A stretch of 64,000 bases of DNA. It comes from an uncultured Candidatus Poseidoniales archaeon (GTDB lineage Archaea > Thermoplasmatota > Poseidoniia > Poseidoniales > Poseidoniaceae). Both the position numbers and the translations under genes were made by a program. The notes beneath the pieces were generated by a model. That model saw nothing but the letters and a program-made list of their open reading frames with translations, had not been told where the DNA came from and did not search any database. The DNA is taken from the NCBI GenBank assembly GCA_905182715.1, contig CAJJCP010000014.1, positions 17,408 through 81,407 of the forward strand, given 5' to 3'. This document shows, piece after piece, positions 47,865-58,378 of the stretch. The stretch's first letter is position 1. Each line of letters opens with the position of its first letter.

Positions 47865-48983
47865 ATGACTCGAACACTCGTTTTAACTGTTGACAGGGAT
47901 AATGACCTTGGTGTTAAAACTGGTATCCGTGGTCCAGTTGTCGGGCGACGACAAGTCATGGCTGCTGCTCTTAAACTCGGCATCGCAGACCCAGAAGAAA
48001 GTGATACAAACGCTATCCTTGGCGCTCTTTCGCAACACGATAACTTGGTAGAACACAATTCTGAGGAAGAGGAAGTAGAGATTGCAATCCTAACCGGTGA
48101 TGAAAAAGTTGGCATTCGTTCAGACCGTGCGGTTGCCGCACAGTTAGAGGAAGTTGTAGCAGCCTTCCAACCGGATAAAGCCATTCTTGTTACAGATGGA
48201 GCCGAAGATGAGTCAGTTCTCCCGATTCTTCAATCTCAAGTTCGAATCGACCATGTCGAGAAAATTATCGTGAAGCAATCAAAAGGTATTGAGGGGACTT
48301 ACTACTACATTGTAAAGGCCTTAGAAGACCCAAAATGGCGTGCGAAAATTATGATTCCTGTTGGACTGGTGCTCTCCTTGCTCGGCCTTGGAATAATGCT
48401 ACCAAACGAAATTGGTGGCGTGGTTATCGGCGGTTTACCGTTGGTTACTGGACTCTATTTACTCAGTAAAGGTGCGGGAATTGAAGCGACTGTTAACAAA
48501 GTGATTCAAGAAATGCGTGACAATGCTGATGCTGCAATGTTTTCTTCATTATTGTGGACTGCAACTGTCTTCAGTGCTATTTTTGCCGTTGCAGAAGGGT
48601 ACAGAGAATACAATCTCCGTGTAGCAGATGTGAGTTCGTCGGTTCTTTGGTTAGAAGTCGTACATTCAGCCCTCGCTTGGATCGTTATCGCCTTCCTCAC
48701 CTCGACTGCGGGTTTCATGCTGCTGCGACTGAAAAGAGGGTCTTTTTCGGGCCGATTACTGATTCTCGGTATTTTTGCCATGGTAGTATATTCCTTCGTC
48801 GAAACTGCATTAGGTATTGCAACCAAGGTTTTACTTGGCGAAGCCTATGAATTCAGTGTTGCTGAGATTGTCGGAGACTTGCAATATCCAATGACATGGG
48901 TCGTTGTACTGTGGATGGCTATGACTATCGTTCGCTCGTTAAGAACGCGTCAAGCCCAAACTGAGCGCTACTGGGGAATCTGA
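47865..48983 (+). CDS. DUF373 family membrane protein
   Basis: TLVLTVDRDNDLGVKTGIRGPVVGRRQVMAAALKLGIADPEESDTNAILGAL. Confidence 0.9.
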   Translation: MTRTLVLTVDRDNDLGVKTGIRGPVVGRRQVMAAALKLGIADPEESDTNAILGALSQHDNLVEHNSEEEEVEIAILTGDEKVGIRSDRAVAAQLEEVVAAFQPDKAILVTDGAEDESVLPILQSQVRIDHVEKIIVKQSKGIEGTYYYIVKALEDPKWRAKIMIPVGLVLSLLGLGIMLPNEIGGVVIGGLPLVTGLYLLSKGAGIEATVNKVIQEMRDNADAAMFSSLLWTATVFSAIFAVAEGYREYNLRVADVSSSVLWLEVVHSALAWIVIAFLTSTAGFMLLRLKRGSFSGRLLILGIFAMVVYSFVETALGIATKVLLGEAYEFSVAEIVGDLQYPMTWVVVLWMAMTIVRSLRTRQAQTERYWGI

Positions 48984-48985
48984 GT

Positions 48986-49468
48986 TCAAAGAATGAACTT
49001 CGGCATCTTTCGAGCCATCGTATTGTGGCCAACGACGCCAATTAATGCACCATTGCGGTCGACAACTCCGATTTGATTCAAGTCGTGTGCAAGCATCAAA
49101 GCTCCTGCCTTGAGCAGAGGTGTTGATTCGGTAACAGTGATTGGTGGTTGGTTCACGAGTTGTTGAGCAGGAATACCGTGCATCCAAGCAATATCACGGT
49201 TAACTGTTTTCCGAGCAATGATTTTCAAAACATCAACTGCATGAATCCTTCCCTGGGGAGCGCCTTCACCATTGATGACAAAGATGTGATCCCAATTATT
49301 TCCAGTCAAATGTTCGATGACCTCAACCATGGAACTGTCGTCCCAAATCCAATGCGGCTGAGTCATTGTTTCTCCACACGTAAGTGAACGGGCGGTAGCG
49401 GAACGTTCAGTTGCCGACATACGCGATAATTCTGCTCGGGTAAACTTTCTTTGCTGGGATTGGGCCAT
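48986..49468 (-). CDS. CBS-domain protein
   Basis: Paired CBS-like segments; start taken at MAQSQQRKF (SD-like GGAGTGA upstream), ORF track start 49660. Confidence 0.8.
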   Translation of the reverse strand: MAQSQQRKFTRAELSRMSATERSATARSLTCGETMTQPHWIWDDSSMVEVIEHLTGNNWDHIFVINGEGAPQGRIHAVDVLKIIARKTVNRDIAWMHGIPAQQLVNQPPITVTESTPLLKAGALMLAHDLNQIGVVDRNGALIGVVGHNTMARKMPKFIL

Positions 49469-49590
49469 TTTGGTCACTCCTTCATTGCGCCGGCGAACGC
49501 GCCTTCCTTTCAAGGGTTTCGACTGGATGTTGTCTTCCACATCCAAGTCTTTGGTTTCCGGCATCCGGCGAAACGGTCGACTCAATATAA

Positions 49591-50055
49591 GTGAACACTC
49601 AAAACACAGAAGTTCTTGAGAAGAGCATGGCAGATGTTCCGGAGCATGAAATTTCAGCATTAAGAGCCCTTTCCGGATATGAGCAAATGCTTGGGATGGA
49701 TCGGATAACTAAACAATACGGTATTACTGAAGCGGAACTTCTCGCTCGCCTTCAACCGGCAGGGCATAACCAGCAACAAGGTACGCCAATCATTCCGCAG
49801 GTGCATGATGGAAATACTGCCCCTTTCATTCCTGATTTGAAGGAGGCTGTTGAACTTCCATCTTCTGCTACATTGCTCGATAAATCGAATTTCCGATTTG
49901 AATATGACCCTTCACAGGAAGCCGCCCAGCGCCGTTCTGCTGTTGCTCAAGCCATCCTTTGCCCTGGCTGCGGAGTTGCTCTAGGGATTCCTGATATTCG
50001 GCCAATCAAAGTTACTTGCCCGCAATGCCTTCAAGAAACTCTGTTCAATGTTTGA
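49591..50055 (+). CDS. Hypothetical protein with C-terminal zinc ribbon
   Basis: CPGCGVALGIPDIRPIKVTCPQCLQETLFNV. Confidence 0.65.
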   Translation: MNTQNTEVLEKSMADVPEHEISALRALSGYEQMLGMDRITKQYGITEAELLARLQPAGHNQQQGTPIIPQVHDGNTAPFIPDLKEAVELPSSATLLDKSNFRFEYDPSQEAAQRRSAVAQAILCPGCGVALGIPDIRPIKVTCPQCLQETLFNV

Positions 50056-50092
50056 GCGTTGAATTGATGAAGAAGAGTGTGTAGGCACGGTC

Positions 50093-50903
50093 ATGGAGAG
50101 TCGCACACCTCGGTTATGGCCATATACGCCGTCAAATTCACCCGTTGCATTACCAAAGGAGTCGGTATTCTTCTGCTCGAGTGATGTGATTGCTCTACAG
50201 TTCCCCTCACAGATTGCTGATGGTGTTCTCGCAGGGAAAGAATTGCAAGCATATTGTTCAGAGATTTACCAGCGACTCGGGCACAGTTGACGAACTGCTT
50301 GCGGCACATGATGCCCCGCCGATGTCGGAACGTAGACCCTTTTTGTTGCTGGGCGAATTAGCAAACCCTTACCGCTTACAAGACATCGGAATCGGCCCTT
50401 TACCAATCTACACCATTCGACTCTCAGGGCTATGCCGGACCTATGCCGACGCGTTTGATAACCGTGAAGTGAGACCGGGGGTTCATCACATTACACTCGC
50501 ACGAACTGCAGGATGGTGGGAACAATCACATCTTGCTCTTGCAACAACAGATCAGATGAAACAAATGGTTACTTGGTTAGACCAAGGTCGAAGAGGAACG
50601 TGGAGGCCAGTGAAACCTGCTGAAGGAATGCTGCATTTTGAGACCCAGCCCCTCATGCCGCCAACACCTGAGAACATTTCTTGGAATGGAAGTGTTGAAT
50701 CCGTAGAAGTCCAAGCACCAGCGTTCACGGGACCGGAAATTGATTTGAAGCAGGTCATGGTTGCAATTCACGCCAACTATGGTTGCTATGACAACCGTGG
50801 AAGATTATCCCGTTGTGCACACATTGGCCAGCGTGACTTTCACGAGAATGTGTTCCGACGCGGCTCCTCAAAAAAGTGGGCCGACATCCTCGATATCTGT
50901 TGA
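50093..50903 (+). CDS. Conserved hypothetical protein with one apparent frameshift
   Basis: ORFs 50093-50290 and 50190-50903 merge to ...SEIYQRLGTVDELLAAHDAPPMSERRPF if one G of GGG 50279-50281 is dropped. Confidence 0.55.
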
Positions 50904-50970
50904 TTCGGGAAAGTGAAATATGGGGGCCCATGGCTGTCCCTCGCCGAATTGTTATACCTGTTCAAACATA

Positions 50971-51238
50971 ATGAATATGATAACAATGAAAGGATACGGC
51001 GTTCAGAAACAAGCTCGATTAAACCGATTGAAAAATGAGATTATCGAATATGTATCATCTCGAGCCTCAATGTTCAGCAGCAGATATTGTTGACCATTTA
51101 TCAAACGAAAGGAAAATGCGGAACCACGGCCTTACGACTCGTAAAGTTGGGTTTTTCATCCCACGCTACCTTTCAGAACTGATCGGGTTTACGCTCGACC
51201 ACTCGACAGGAAAGCGACTTTACCATCTTGCTGCTTAA
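50971..51238 (+). CDS. Small HTH-like protein with one apparent frameshift
   Basis: MNMITMKGYGVQKQARLNRLKNEIIEYVSSRAS / CSAADIVDHLSNERKMRNHGLTTRKVGFFIPRYLSELIGF...; dropping one A near 51069-51070 joins them. Confidence 0.5.
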
Positions 51239-51280
51239 TTTGAGCATTAAGTTCATGCAAGAGAGCACGGTGCATCAGCC

Positions 51281-51988
51281 ATGGAATGGCCGGATTCACT
51301 CCCCTCGGCATCGGAACTTTTTCCATCATTGTATTCAAAAAATAAGCATGAAGGGTTCTGCCCAATCTTGCCTAACTCTGATGCAGTCTTCACTTTCTTA
51401 CAGCCCGAGAGTCCAGATGGACTCAAAGCCCAACTCCTTTCAGTGTTAGAAGGCTTTTCATCATCCCCGCAAAACCCCAATGATTCGGGTGCGACTCTCG
51501 ATGAATCTCAAGGAAAGGTGATCGTAGAAGCATCTGCTCGAATTGAAGTCGGCGCTCATTTGATTGGGCCGTGCTATGTTGGACCGAAAGCGGAAATCCG
51601 CCACGCCGCATATGTTCGTCCTTTTTCTTGGATTTGTGCCGAAGCAGTCGTCGGTCATGCAAGTGAAACAAAACATGCAGTACTCCTCCCTGGCGCAAAA
51701 GCTCCACACTTCAATTACGTCGGAGACTCAATACTCGGAAAAGGAGTCAACCTCGGCGCTGGTACAAAAATCAGCAATCTACGGAACGATGGTGGTGAAG
51801 TTCAACTTCGAATTGAAGGAGAACGGGTTAGTAGCGGGTTAAGGAAATTCGGAGCGATTCTTGGAGAAGGTTGCCAACTGGGATGTAACAGCGTCACAAA
51901 CCCAGGAGTTATTCTTGGATGCAACAGCGTCGTTTGGCCGAATATCACAGTAACAGGCGTACATGGTGCAGAATCTAAACACAGGTGA
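51281..51988 (+). CDS. Left-handed beta-helix acyl/nucleotidyltransferase, GlmU C-terminal-like
   Basis: Hexapeptide repeats: GPCYVGPKAEIRHAAYVRPFSWICAEAVVGHASETKHAVLLPGAKAPHFNYVGDSILGKGVNLGAGTKISN. Confidence 0.85.
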   Translation: MEWPDSLPSASELFPSLYSKNKHEGFCPILPNSDAVFTFLQPESPDGLKAQLLSVLEGFSSSPQNPNDSGATLDESQGKVIVEASARIEVGAHLIGPCYVGPKAEIRHAAYVRPFSWICAEAVVGHASETKHAVLLPGAKAPHFNYVGDSILGKGVNLGAGTKISNLRNDGGEVQLRIEGERVSSGLRKFGAILGEGCQLGCNSVTNPGVILGCNSVVWPNITVTGVHGAESKHR

Positions 51989-51992
51989 GGCA

Positions 51993-53621
51993 ATGGTACA
52001 ACGGTTATTCGGTACTGACGGCATCCGTGGAAAAATTGTCAAGGCCAATCCGGATGAAAAGGCCGCATTACTCGCATTACATGATGAGCGAAGCGTTTGT
52101 CCGACCCTCATGCGTTTAGTCGGTGAAGCCCTTGGGCATCTCATCGATACGCTCCCTGGGGAAGGGGAGGCCGTTGTCATCGGCTGGGATGAGCGACCTG
52201 GAAACCGAGCACTGGTTGAAGGCGTTACACTCGGCCTTCGCCTTGCAGGCTGTACCGTTACACATATTGGGATATGCGCAACTCCAGCGCTTCATTATGG
52301 TGTATTATGGCATAATGCTCGGCTTGGTTGTATGATTACTGCAAGCCATAATCCAGCATCTGATTCTGGCATAAAAGTGTTCGATGCTGAAGGTTACAAA
52401 ACTTCGCCAGAATTTGAAGATCGAATTTCAAACCTCGCCTATGCTTTATCTGAAGAAGAACGAGAAATTGATGACATTGACCATGCTGAACTCTCTCAGC
52501 CGAACGAACGGAGTTCTCTTGAATGGGGAAGGTCGCACCATCCTTTGTGGCTTACACAACGATTCACACACTTCAAACACTTGTTTGGAATTTCGAAACT
52601 TTCCCCTGAGTCAATTCAGAAGCCCTTGCTTTTGGATTGTTCCAAAGGGTCCGCAAGTTCCTGGTTTGCGGAATGGCTAACTCAGCACGGTATCGAGACT
52701 CAAGAAGTGAGTCGGCAAGCGAAAGAATTGAACAAATCATGTGGTGCGGGGGATTTCTCACCTACTGCGACATGGACGCTTGAAGAAGCTGCAGCATCAA
52801 AACACATACTCTTGAAAAGTCTCAAACCGGCAGTTCCTGGAACCATTGTTGGTGCAGCACTTGATGGCGATGGAGACCGATGTTTAGTGATTGAAGCAAC
52901 AGAATCTGGATTCAGAGTGATTGATGGAGACGCAATGGCAGACGCAATGCTCGTGGCTGGAACTCAGCAGCAACAACCATGGCTCATTGCAGCGAGTATC
53001 GAATCGGAATTAGCCCTGCTTTCATCTCTCAGCCGATTACCAGTAAAAGTATCAGCAATTGAAACGGCTGTCGGTGACCGTTGGCTTTCTCACGCTTTAC
53101 GTGCTTCCCTGGAATTGAATTCTCAAATGCCGCGATTGCTCGGTGTTGAAGATTCTGGACATGCTGTCTTACCTTCACCACACCCTCGCTCAGAAGGACA
53201 ATGGAGCTTGGTAGGCGATGGTTCGGCAACCTTGGTTGCGTACCTCCTAGCCCGAGGTATTGCGAAAAAAAATTTACTCATGAGGCGGGGTTGGAAACAA
53301 CGAATCTCTGTTCAAGAAGTTCGCCGTGAAGTATGGAATGGTACGAATGATTTGTCAAATGAAATTGAAAACATTGCTCGTACTCATTTTGAAGGCTGTG
53401 GAGAGCTTACACAATGGAATCGACACGGGCTTGAAGGAGAAGCCAACCTCATGCTCATTGAAGCCTTGCTCAATGGTAAGCCCTTGTCCTTAGGAATTCG
53501 TAACAGTGGGACGCAAGCCAAAATCAGTATTTCACTACGTCTCGATTCGTCTCTCGAACATGAGGTAATTGCTCCTGTCATGCCAATCCTTGCGAATCAC
53601 TTGGGCAACGCAATGCGTTGA
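51993..53621 (+). CDS. glmM: Phosphoglucosamine mutase/phosphomannomutase
   Basis: RLFGTDGIRG, MITASHNPASDSGIKVF, ALDGDGDRCLVIE, GIRNSGTQAKISI. Confidence 0.93.
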   Translation: MVQRLFGTDGIRGKIVKANPDEKAALLALHDERSVCPTLMRLVGEALGHLIDTLPGEGEAVVIGWDERPGNRALVEGVTLGLRLAGCTVTHIGICATPALHYGVLWHNARLGCMITASHNPASDSGIKVFDAEGYKTSPEFEDRISNLAYALSEEEREIDDIDHAELSQPNERSSLEWGRSHHPLWLTQRFTHFKHLFGISKLSPESIQKPLLLDCSKGSASSWFAEWLTQHGIETQEVSRQAKELNKSCGAGDFSPTATWTLEEAAASKHILLKSLKPAVPGTIVGAALDGDGDRCLVIEATESGFRVIDGDAMADAMLVAGTQQQQPWLIAASIESELALLSSLSRLPVKVSAIETAVGDRWLSHALRASLELNSQMPRLLGVEDSGHAVLPSPHPRSEGQWSLVGDGSATLVAYLLARGIAKKNLLMRRGWKQRISVQEVRREVWNGTNDLSNEIENIARTHFEGCGELTQWNRHGLEGEANLMLIEALLNGKPLSLGIRNSGTQAKISISLRLDSSLEHEVIAPVMPILANHLGNAMR

Positions 53622-53630
53622 ATGGCCTTA

Positions 53631-54257
53631 TCAGCCTTGGCGGCCTTCGATGGCTGAACTCAAAAGAGCAACAGCTGCAATAACTCGCCGATCTAATGGA
53701 TGGCCGGGTGGAATCATGACATCTGTTTGTTTGATGATTGGATTGAAGCGTTGTTGCATAAGTATCGGTTGCTGGCCAGCAATTTCAAAATGATATTTCG
53801 CTGGAATGAAGGGTATGAAACGACGTAAAATTGCGATACTGTCTTCGATGAATTGAGCATAAGGATTACCAGATGCATCGCTAATAGTCCAAGAATCTTT
53901 AAGAATCGATTTCATAAAATTACGCTTTGCTGTACCGAGAGAGGCGCCCGTTTGTGAATCAATGATGTCGTAGGTTGTTGCAAGGTCCATTATTGAGCGC
54001 GCTTTGATTTGAATCAATGGCACTGTGCAAGACATATCTGAAAAAAGTACAATGTCTTCTCTCAACTTGAAACGCTTTTGTTTTGAATAAGCAACCAGAT
54101 TCCCTTCGAGGTCTTCAAAGAAAAAAGCGCCTCCAAAGAGTCTCCAAAATTTCGTCCTTATGAGGTACCGGTCCATTTGGAATAATTGTGACATAAAAAA
54201 TCCACAGGATGCAAAGTATATACAATTTGCTCCAGTAAAGAGGATTTTACGGACCAT
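53631..54257 (-). CDS. LURP-one/scramblase-like (Tubby C2-fold) protein
   Basis: FQMDRYLIRTKFWRLFGGAFFFEDLEGNLVAYSKQKRFKLREDIVLFSD...LIQIKARSIMDLATTYDIIDSQTGASLG. Confidence 0.75.
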   Translation of the reverse strand: MVRKILFTGANCIYFASCGFFMSQLFQMDRYLIRTKFWRLFGGAFFFEDLEGNLVAYSKQKRFKLREDIVLFSDMSCTVPLIQIKARSIMDLATTYDIIDSQTGASLGTAKRNFMKSILKDSWTISDASGNPYAQFIEDSIAILRRFIPFIPAKYHFEIAGQQPILMQQRFNPIIKQTDVMIPPGHPLDRRVIAAVALLSSAIEGRQG

Positions 54258-54272
54258 TATTGGCGCTCAAAG

Positions 54273-57200
54273 TCATTCGTTCGCCAGTTCACCTTCGTGA
54301 GTCTGCGTAAGATAGGTCACAAGGCCGAGTAAGGCTGCTGAAGCAATGAGTATGGCAAGTAAGATTTCAACTGAGGCGCCTTGAATGATGACTATTCCGG
54401 CAAGAATCCAACTCAATACAAGGTCAAGGGCACCAACAACTCTCCAGGCTTTACGTAGCGTGAGGACGCCACTGACCCATGAAACGGTAGATGATAAGAG
54501 GATAAACAACACTGCGTACAAGAGATGAGCATGTCCGAATGCTGAACCAATCAAGAGAATGTGCATTGCCCATAATCCTGCAGGGAGCCAAAGACCTTGC
54601 CGTTGTTGTACAGTCCATGCTACGAAAAGGATGCTGAGAAGTCCAAGGGAGGAAGCAATGAAGCTGAGGGAAGGAAGGGCGATGATGTCCGAAAGCCAAG
54701 CGCTGCTTGCCAAATACGCCATCGGAATCATCAACCAAGCAGTTAGGACAACTGCAGGCTGAGTCCACCAAACGCCACGGCGGGCAGACAATCCAATGAC
54801 TGCCAATACTGCAGGTCCAAAGGAGAGGAGGGCGACAACCAAGATCCATGCAGAACGGCCACCTGCCCCTCTGTGGTCATTCATGTCATGTTGGATACGT
54901 TTGCCTTCAACCCAATCAAATCCAAAGACTGCAGCAAGGAGAAGAGCCTCAATAATGACAAAGGGAACGGTCCAAGTGAGTGTTGAGAGTGTTGTAACAA
55001 ACGGGTCAATGCCGAATGGGATTGGAACTTCGCCTCCAATGACGACGCACAAGATTCTATCTAAGGCTGCAAGATAGATGACTCCCTCGAGGGCATTGGG
55101 GATTCTGTGCCCCAAATCATTTCGGCCAAGAAGCCCTATTCCGCCTAACATCACAAGTCCGGCGAAGAAAACAACCAGGTGAGTCGCATCTCCAAGTTCA
55201 ACAACCGAATTCGAAGCTCGGCCTGCGACGTGAACCAAGACAAGGCCCAACATACCAAGGGCGATCGGGGCTTCTATGCCCATTATGTCAGGTAGCCTTA
55301 ATCCAATTTGGTTTGCGCGAATTCGCGAAAGTCCGACGAACAAAATTGAGATCATTACGGTGAATGCAAGAGCAAAGAGAGTCGCCCCCGTGGTGAAAGA
55401 AAGAAACGAAGTTGCGAGAATCATCGTGGAGAGGAAAAGAAGGACAATCGTTGGTTGGTGGTGAATATCTCCGACATAGAGGTCCATTTTTCCCGAAGAA
55501 CCTGAACGGCGTTGCCGTTTTCTCTGCTTTTCTGCCAAAGATAACAGTTCTGTATCAATGAGGCGTAAGTTACTTGTCGAGCTCGAAGTGGTTGCGTCAC
55601 CTTCTTGGGTGCCACCAAGTTGTACAACTTCAGAACCATCCATTCCACTGGATTCAAGGAAGGATTGGATTCTATCTTGTTTATCTTTAAGCCGTTGTAT
55701 TCGGTTCTCTTTCTTGGTGAGTGCCCGTATACCTGAACGAAACTCGCCCTGGACAGCAAGATATGCCCCTGAACCCACGAACGCTATGATCGAGGCTAGG
55801 ACGACAATTTCAACAGCGATTGAACGACCTGCTAAAGCCATTGAAATGATCAATGCTACTGCAGTCACTGCTGGTGGTAGGAGTTTCTCTAATGTCGCTG
55901 CTCGCAAAAGATACAGCACTAATGCAACCAGTCCAATGAGCATCAAAACCAAGAGGTTTGTTTCCTTGTCCAGCATATGTTCTGTGCCTGATAAAGGAAC
56001 GGTTGTAAGGGGGTCTAAGGCAATCATAATGAAAAAGGCCGTGAGGAAACCCATCATCATCGTTAGTAACTGTCCTGGAAGGGTTTCGAAGCGTTCAAGG
56101 TCGCTTTCTGTCGCTCCGGCTGCGCGTCTGCGGTCAGATGATTTCAGTAAAATGGCCGAGGAAACCACTAAAGAAAACGCCCAAAAGGAAGATTGGCCGT
56201 AGGTCCAAGAAAGTAAAAGAGCAAAAATACCCCAAAAAGTCATCAATGTTTGAGGTTTTCCGAGATGCCTTTCAAAGTACACCATCAATGAATGACCGAT
56301 AAGCAAACTGCCGAGGATGATAACGACCCCGTACATCGGTAATGCGTTTGGGCGAACGATGGCCCAGGTAACGACGACAGAGAAGAGGAAACTCAAGTTC
56401 CACAGTTTAGCTAAGCCAGAGTCTCGGAGCCTTGCACCGACTTCGGAAAGCCCAACCAGTCGTGCTGCAAGGTTTAACCCGACTTCGCCATGTCGAAGGT
56501 TGACCCAGATTTGTTGTACTACGAGCAGGCTCATCCAGAGGAATAAATCAAATTCGTTTATTGAAATTGGAATGAAATCCGCAGAGATAAGGCGGGAGTC
56601 GGCATCGGTTGCAAACAGCAAGAGCCAAACCCAAGGACCCAGGACGGCCGTTCCTGCAATCGAAGGTGAAGAACGGTAAACTGCTAATCCGGAAAGGCCG
56701 ATCCAAACAATACCTTGGGTAATCAAAAGAAGTCGAGCACCATTCTCTGATTCTCCTGATGGAATGAGAAGAGTGAGTAAGAGTACGATTGCGAGACCTC
56801 CAAGCCAGAGTACGTGGTCAGAGACTGCTGTTTGATTTCGCAAAAGGGCAATTGCGGTAAACATGGCTGTAAACACAGCATACAAACTGTAACCGTCCAA
56901 ATTCCACGGCAAAGTAATGTCAAACGCGCCCGAAGTGTACAATGAAAGTCCAATCAAAAGAAACGGTGCTGGGAAGATGATGTAGGGGGCTAATCTCCTC
57001 ACATCTATGCCGCGAACAACCAGGTATGAACCGCTGAAGGCAGAAATGAGAAGCATCAGTTGTGCAAGAGCATACCCTGTTTCTAATCGGTGTGCTGTGA
57101 TGGCTAATAACGCGCCAATCATTCCAAGACTCACAGAAACGGACCAGAGCGCAGGTTTGCCAAGGCCCATTGCTTCAAATGCCTTCGAAAACCAATTTTC

Positions 57201-58184
57201 AGCCCGAACAAACTTTGCGGCGATAATCGCGTTGGTTGCCGTCACACAAGTCATCAATAAGAAGAGTAACAGTCCATCTTCAAACGGGACTATTTCGAGG
57301 CCAAAGAGGGCCCAGTCGTCTGAAAGAGCATGAATACCAACCCAGAGATAGGAAGAGGCAATACCAAGGCTAGCAAGGTTTCCAGATTGGCGGTAAATGG
57401 CAAGTCCGTGCATAAGTAGAGTGCCTAAACCAATCATTGCTGCGACGCCTATTTCGCCGTAGAAAGCCCCAGTTGCACTACCAACCAACAAAAGAATGAG
57501 CGTTGCTTGAGCTGCAATCGCATCTTCATTATGGCGTTGTGCCAAGAATATATTCAGGGAAACAATACCGATGAGAGTCGCACCGAACATTTCGTTAGCA
57601 CCAAAAGAAAGTCCGTCAAACCACCCCCAGTGCCAAGCATCGATGGCAAGTCCATAGAAGAGTTTCATTGAGATAATTACCCAAGTCACACCCAAAAGGC
57701 GCATGTTTGGATTTGGAATCCACCGCTCACCGAGATAAAGGCCGAAAAGACCCATGACCAAGAGCCCTAATCCGCTGGGAATTTCAGGGAGCACCGTTCC
57801 AACAAGGGCTCCAATAGCAGACCATGTGAGTACCATTGCCACTAAGAGGCCAAAACTCAGTCGCTTCTCGCCGTGTACCGCAAGGTCAGTGACGCTATCC
57901 ATTTCAGATTTTTGAAGAACCGTGCCATCGGATTGTACTGCACCCGGGCCGTGAGACTCTTCTTTACCTGAAGAAAAGAAGGAAGTGATCTCGCCCACGG
58001 CGATGTCCTCTGGTTCTGATGAAGGAGATGGGGGGGCTACTGGTGACTTCTCTTGGTCTTGTTTGACCATAAATGAATTGATGTCAACGCCTTGAGCACG
58101 TTGAAAATCACGTTTTCGAACGACTTCGTCTCTCGGCTGAGAGGGGTTTTTTTCGGATGTGCCGCCATTCGACCCCCCAGTCAT
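54273..58184 (-). CDS. Giant polytopic membrane protein (1303 aa)
   Basis: Soluble N-terminus then many predicted TM segments, interrupted by a basic cytosolic-looking stretch; no family recognised. Confidence 0.75.
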   Translation of the reverse strand: MTGGSNGGTSEKNPSQPRDEVVRKRDFQRAQGVDINSFMVKQDQEKSPVAPPSPSSEPEDIAVGEITSFFSSGKEESHGPGAVQSDGTVLQKSEMDSVTDLAVHGEKRLSFGLLVAMVLTWSAIGALVGTVLPEIPSGLGLLVMGLFGLYLGERWIPNPNMRLLGVTWVIISMKLFYGLAIDAWHWGWFDGLSFGANEMFGATLIGIVSLNIFLAQRHNEDAIAAQATLILLLVGSATGAFYGEIGVAAMIGLGTLLMHGLAIYRQSGNLASLGIASSYLWVGIHALSDDWALFGLEIVPFEDGLLLFLLMTCVTATNAIIAAKFVRAENWFSKAFEAMGLGKPALWSVSVSLGMIGALLAITAHRLETGYALAQLMLLISAFSGSYLVVRGIDVRRLAPYIIFPAPFLLIGLSLYTSGAFDITLPWNLDGYSLYAVFTAMFTAIALLRNQTAVSDHVLWLGGLAIVLLLTLLIPSGESENGARLLLITQGIVWIGLSGLAVYRSSPSIAGTAVLGPWVWLLLFATDADSRLISADFIPISINEFDLFLWMSLLVVQQIWVNLRHGEVGLNLAARLVGLSEVGARLRDSGLAKLWNLSFLFSVVVTWAIVRPNALPMYGVVIILGSLLIGHSLMVYFERHLGKPQTLMTFWGIFALLLSWTYGQSSFWAFSLVVSSAILLKSSDRRRAAGATESDLERFETLPGQLLTMMMGFLTAFFIMIALDPLTTVPLSGTEHMLDKETNLLVLMLIGLVALVLYLLRAATLEKLLPPAVTAVALIISMALAGRSIAVEIVVLASIIAFVGSGAYLAVQGEFRSGIRALTKKENRIQRLKDKQDRIQSFLESSGMDGSEVVQLGGTQEGDATTSSSTSNLRLIDTELLSLAEKQRKRQRRSGSSGKMDLYVGDIHHQPTIVLLFLSTMILATSFLSFTTGATLFALAFTVMISILFVGLSRIRANQIGLRLPDIMGIEAPIALGMLGLVLVHVAGRASNSVVELGDATHLVVFFAGLVMLGGIGLLGRNDLGHRIPNALEGVIYLAALDRILCVVIGGEVPIPFGIDPFVTTLSTLTWTVPFVIIEALLLAAVFGFDWVEGKRIQHDMNDHRGAGGRSAWILVVALLSFGPAVLAVIGLSARRGVWWTQPAVVLTAWLMIPMAYLASSAWLSDIIALPSLSFIASSLGLLSILFVAWTVQQRQGLWLPAGLWAMHILLIGSAFGHAHLLYAVLFILLSSTVSWVSGVLTLRKAWRVVGALDLVLSWILAGIVIIQGASVEILLAILIASAALLGLVTYLTQTHEGELANE

Positions 58185-58378
58185 GAAACCTTACCCGTTC
58201 CAAGTTACCTTCAATGCTTTCGATGATTCGTGAATCCGGCTCATCTTTTCAGAGATTTTAGCTCTTTTCCGAGTTTGGGACAATCAAGCCGCTATACATT
58301 GATTTCTAAGAAAGAAGTCAGCATCCGCCGGGGTCCTACAGCCAAAAGGGACAAAGAGGTCCCGCGGAAGGAGGTGGC

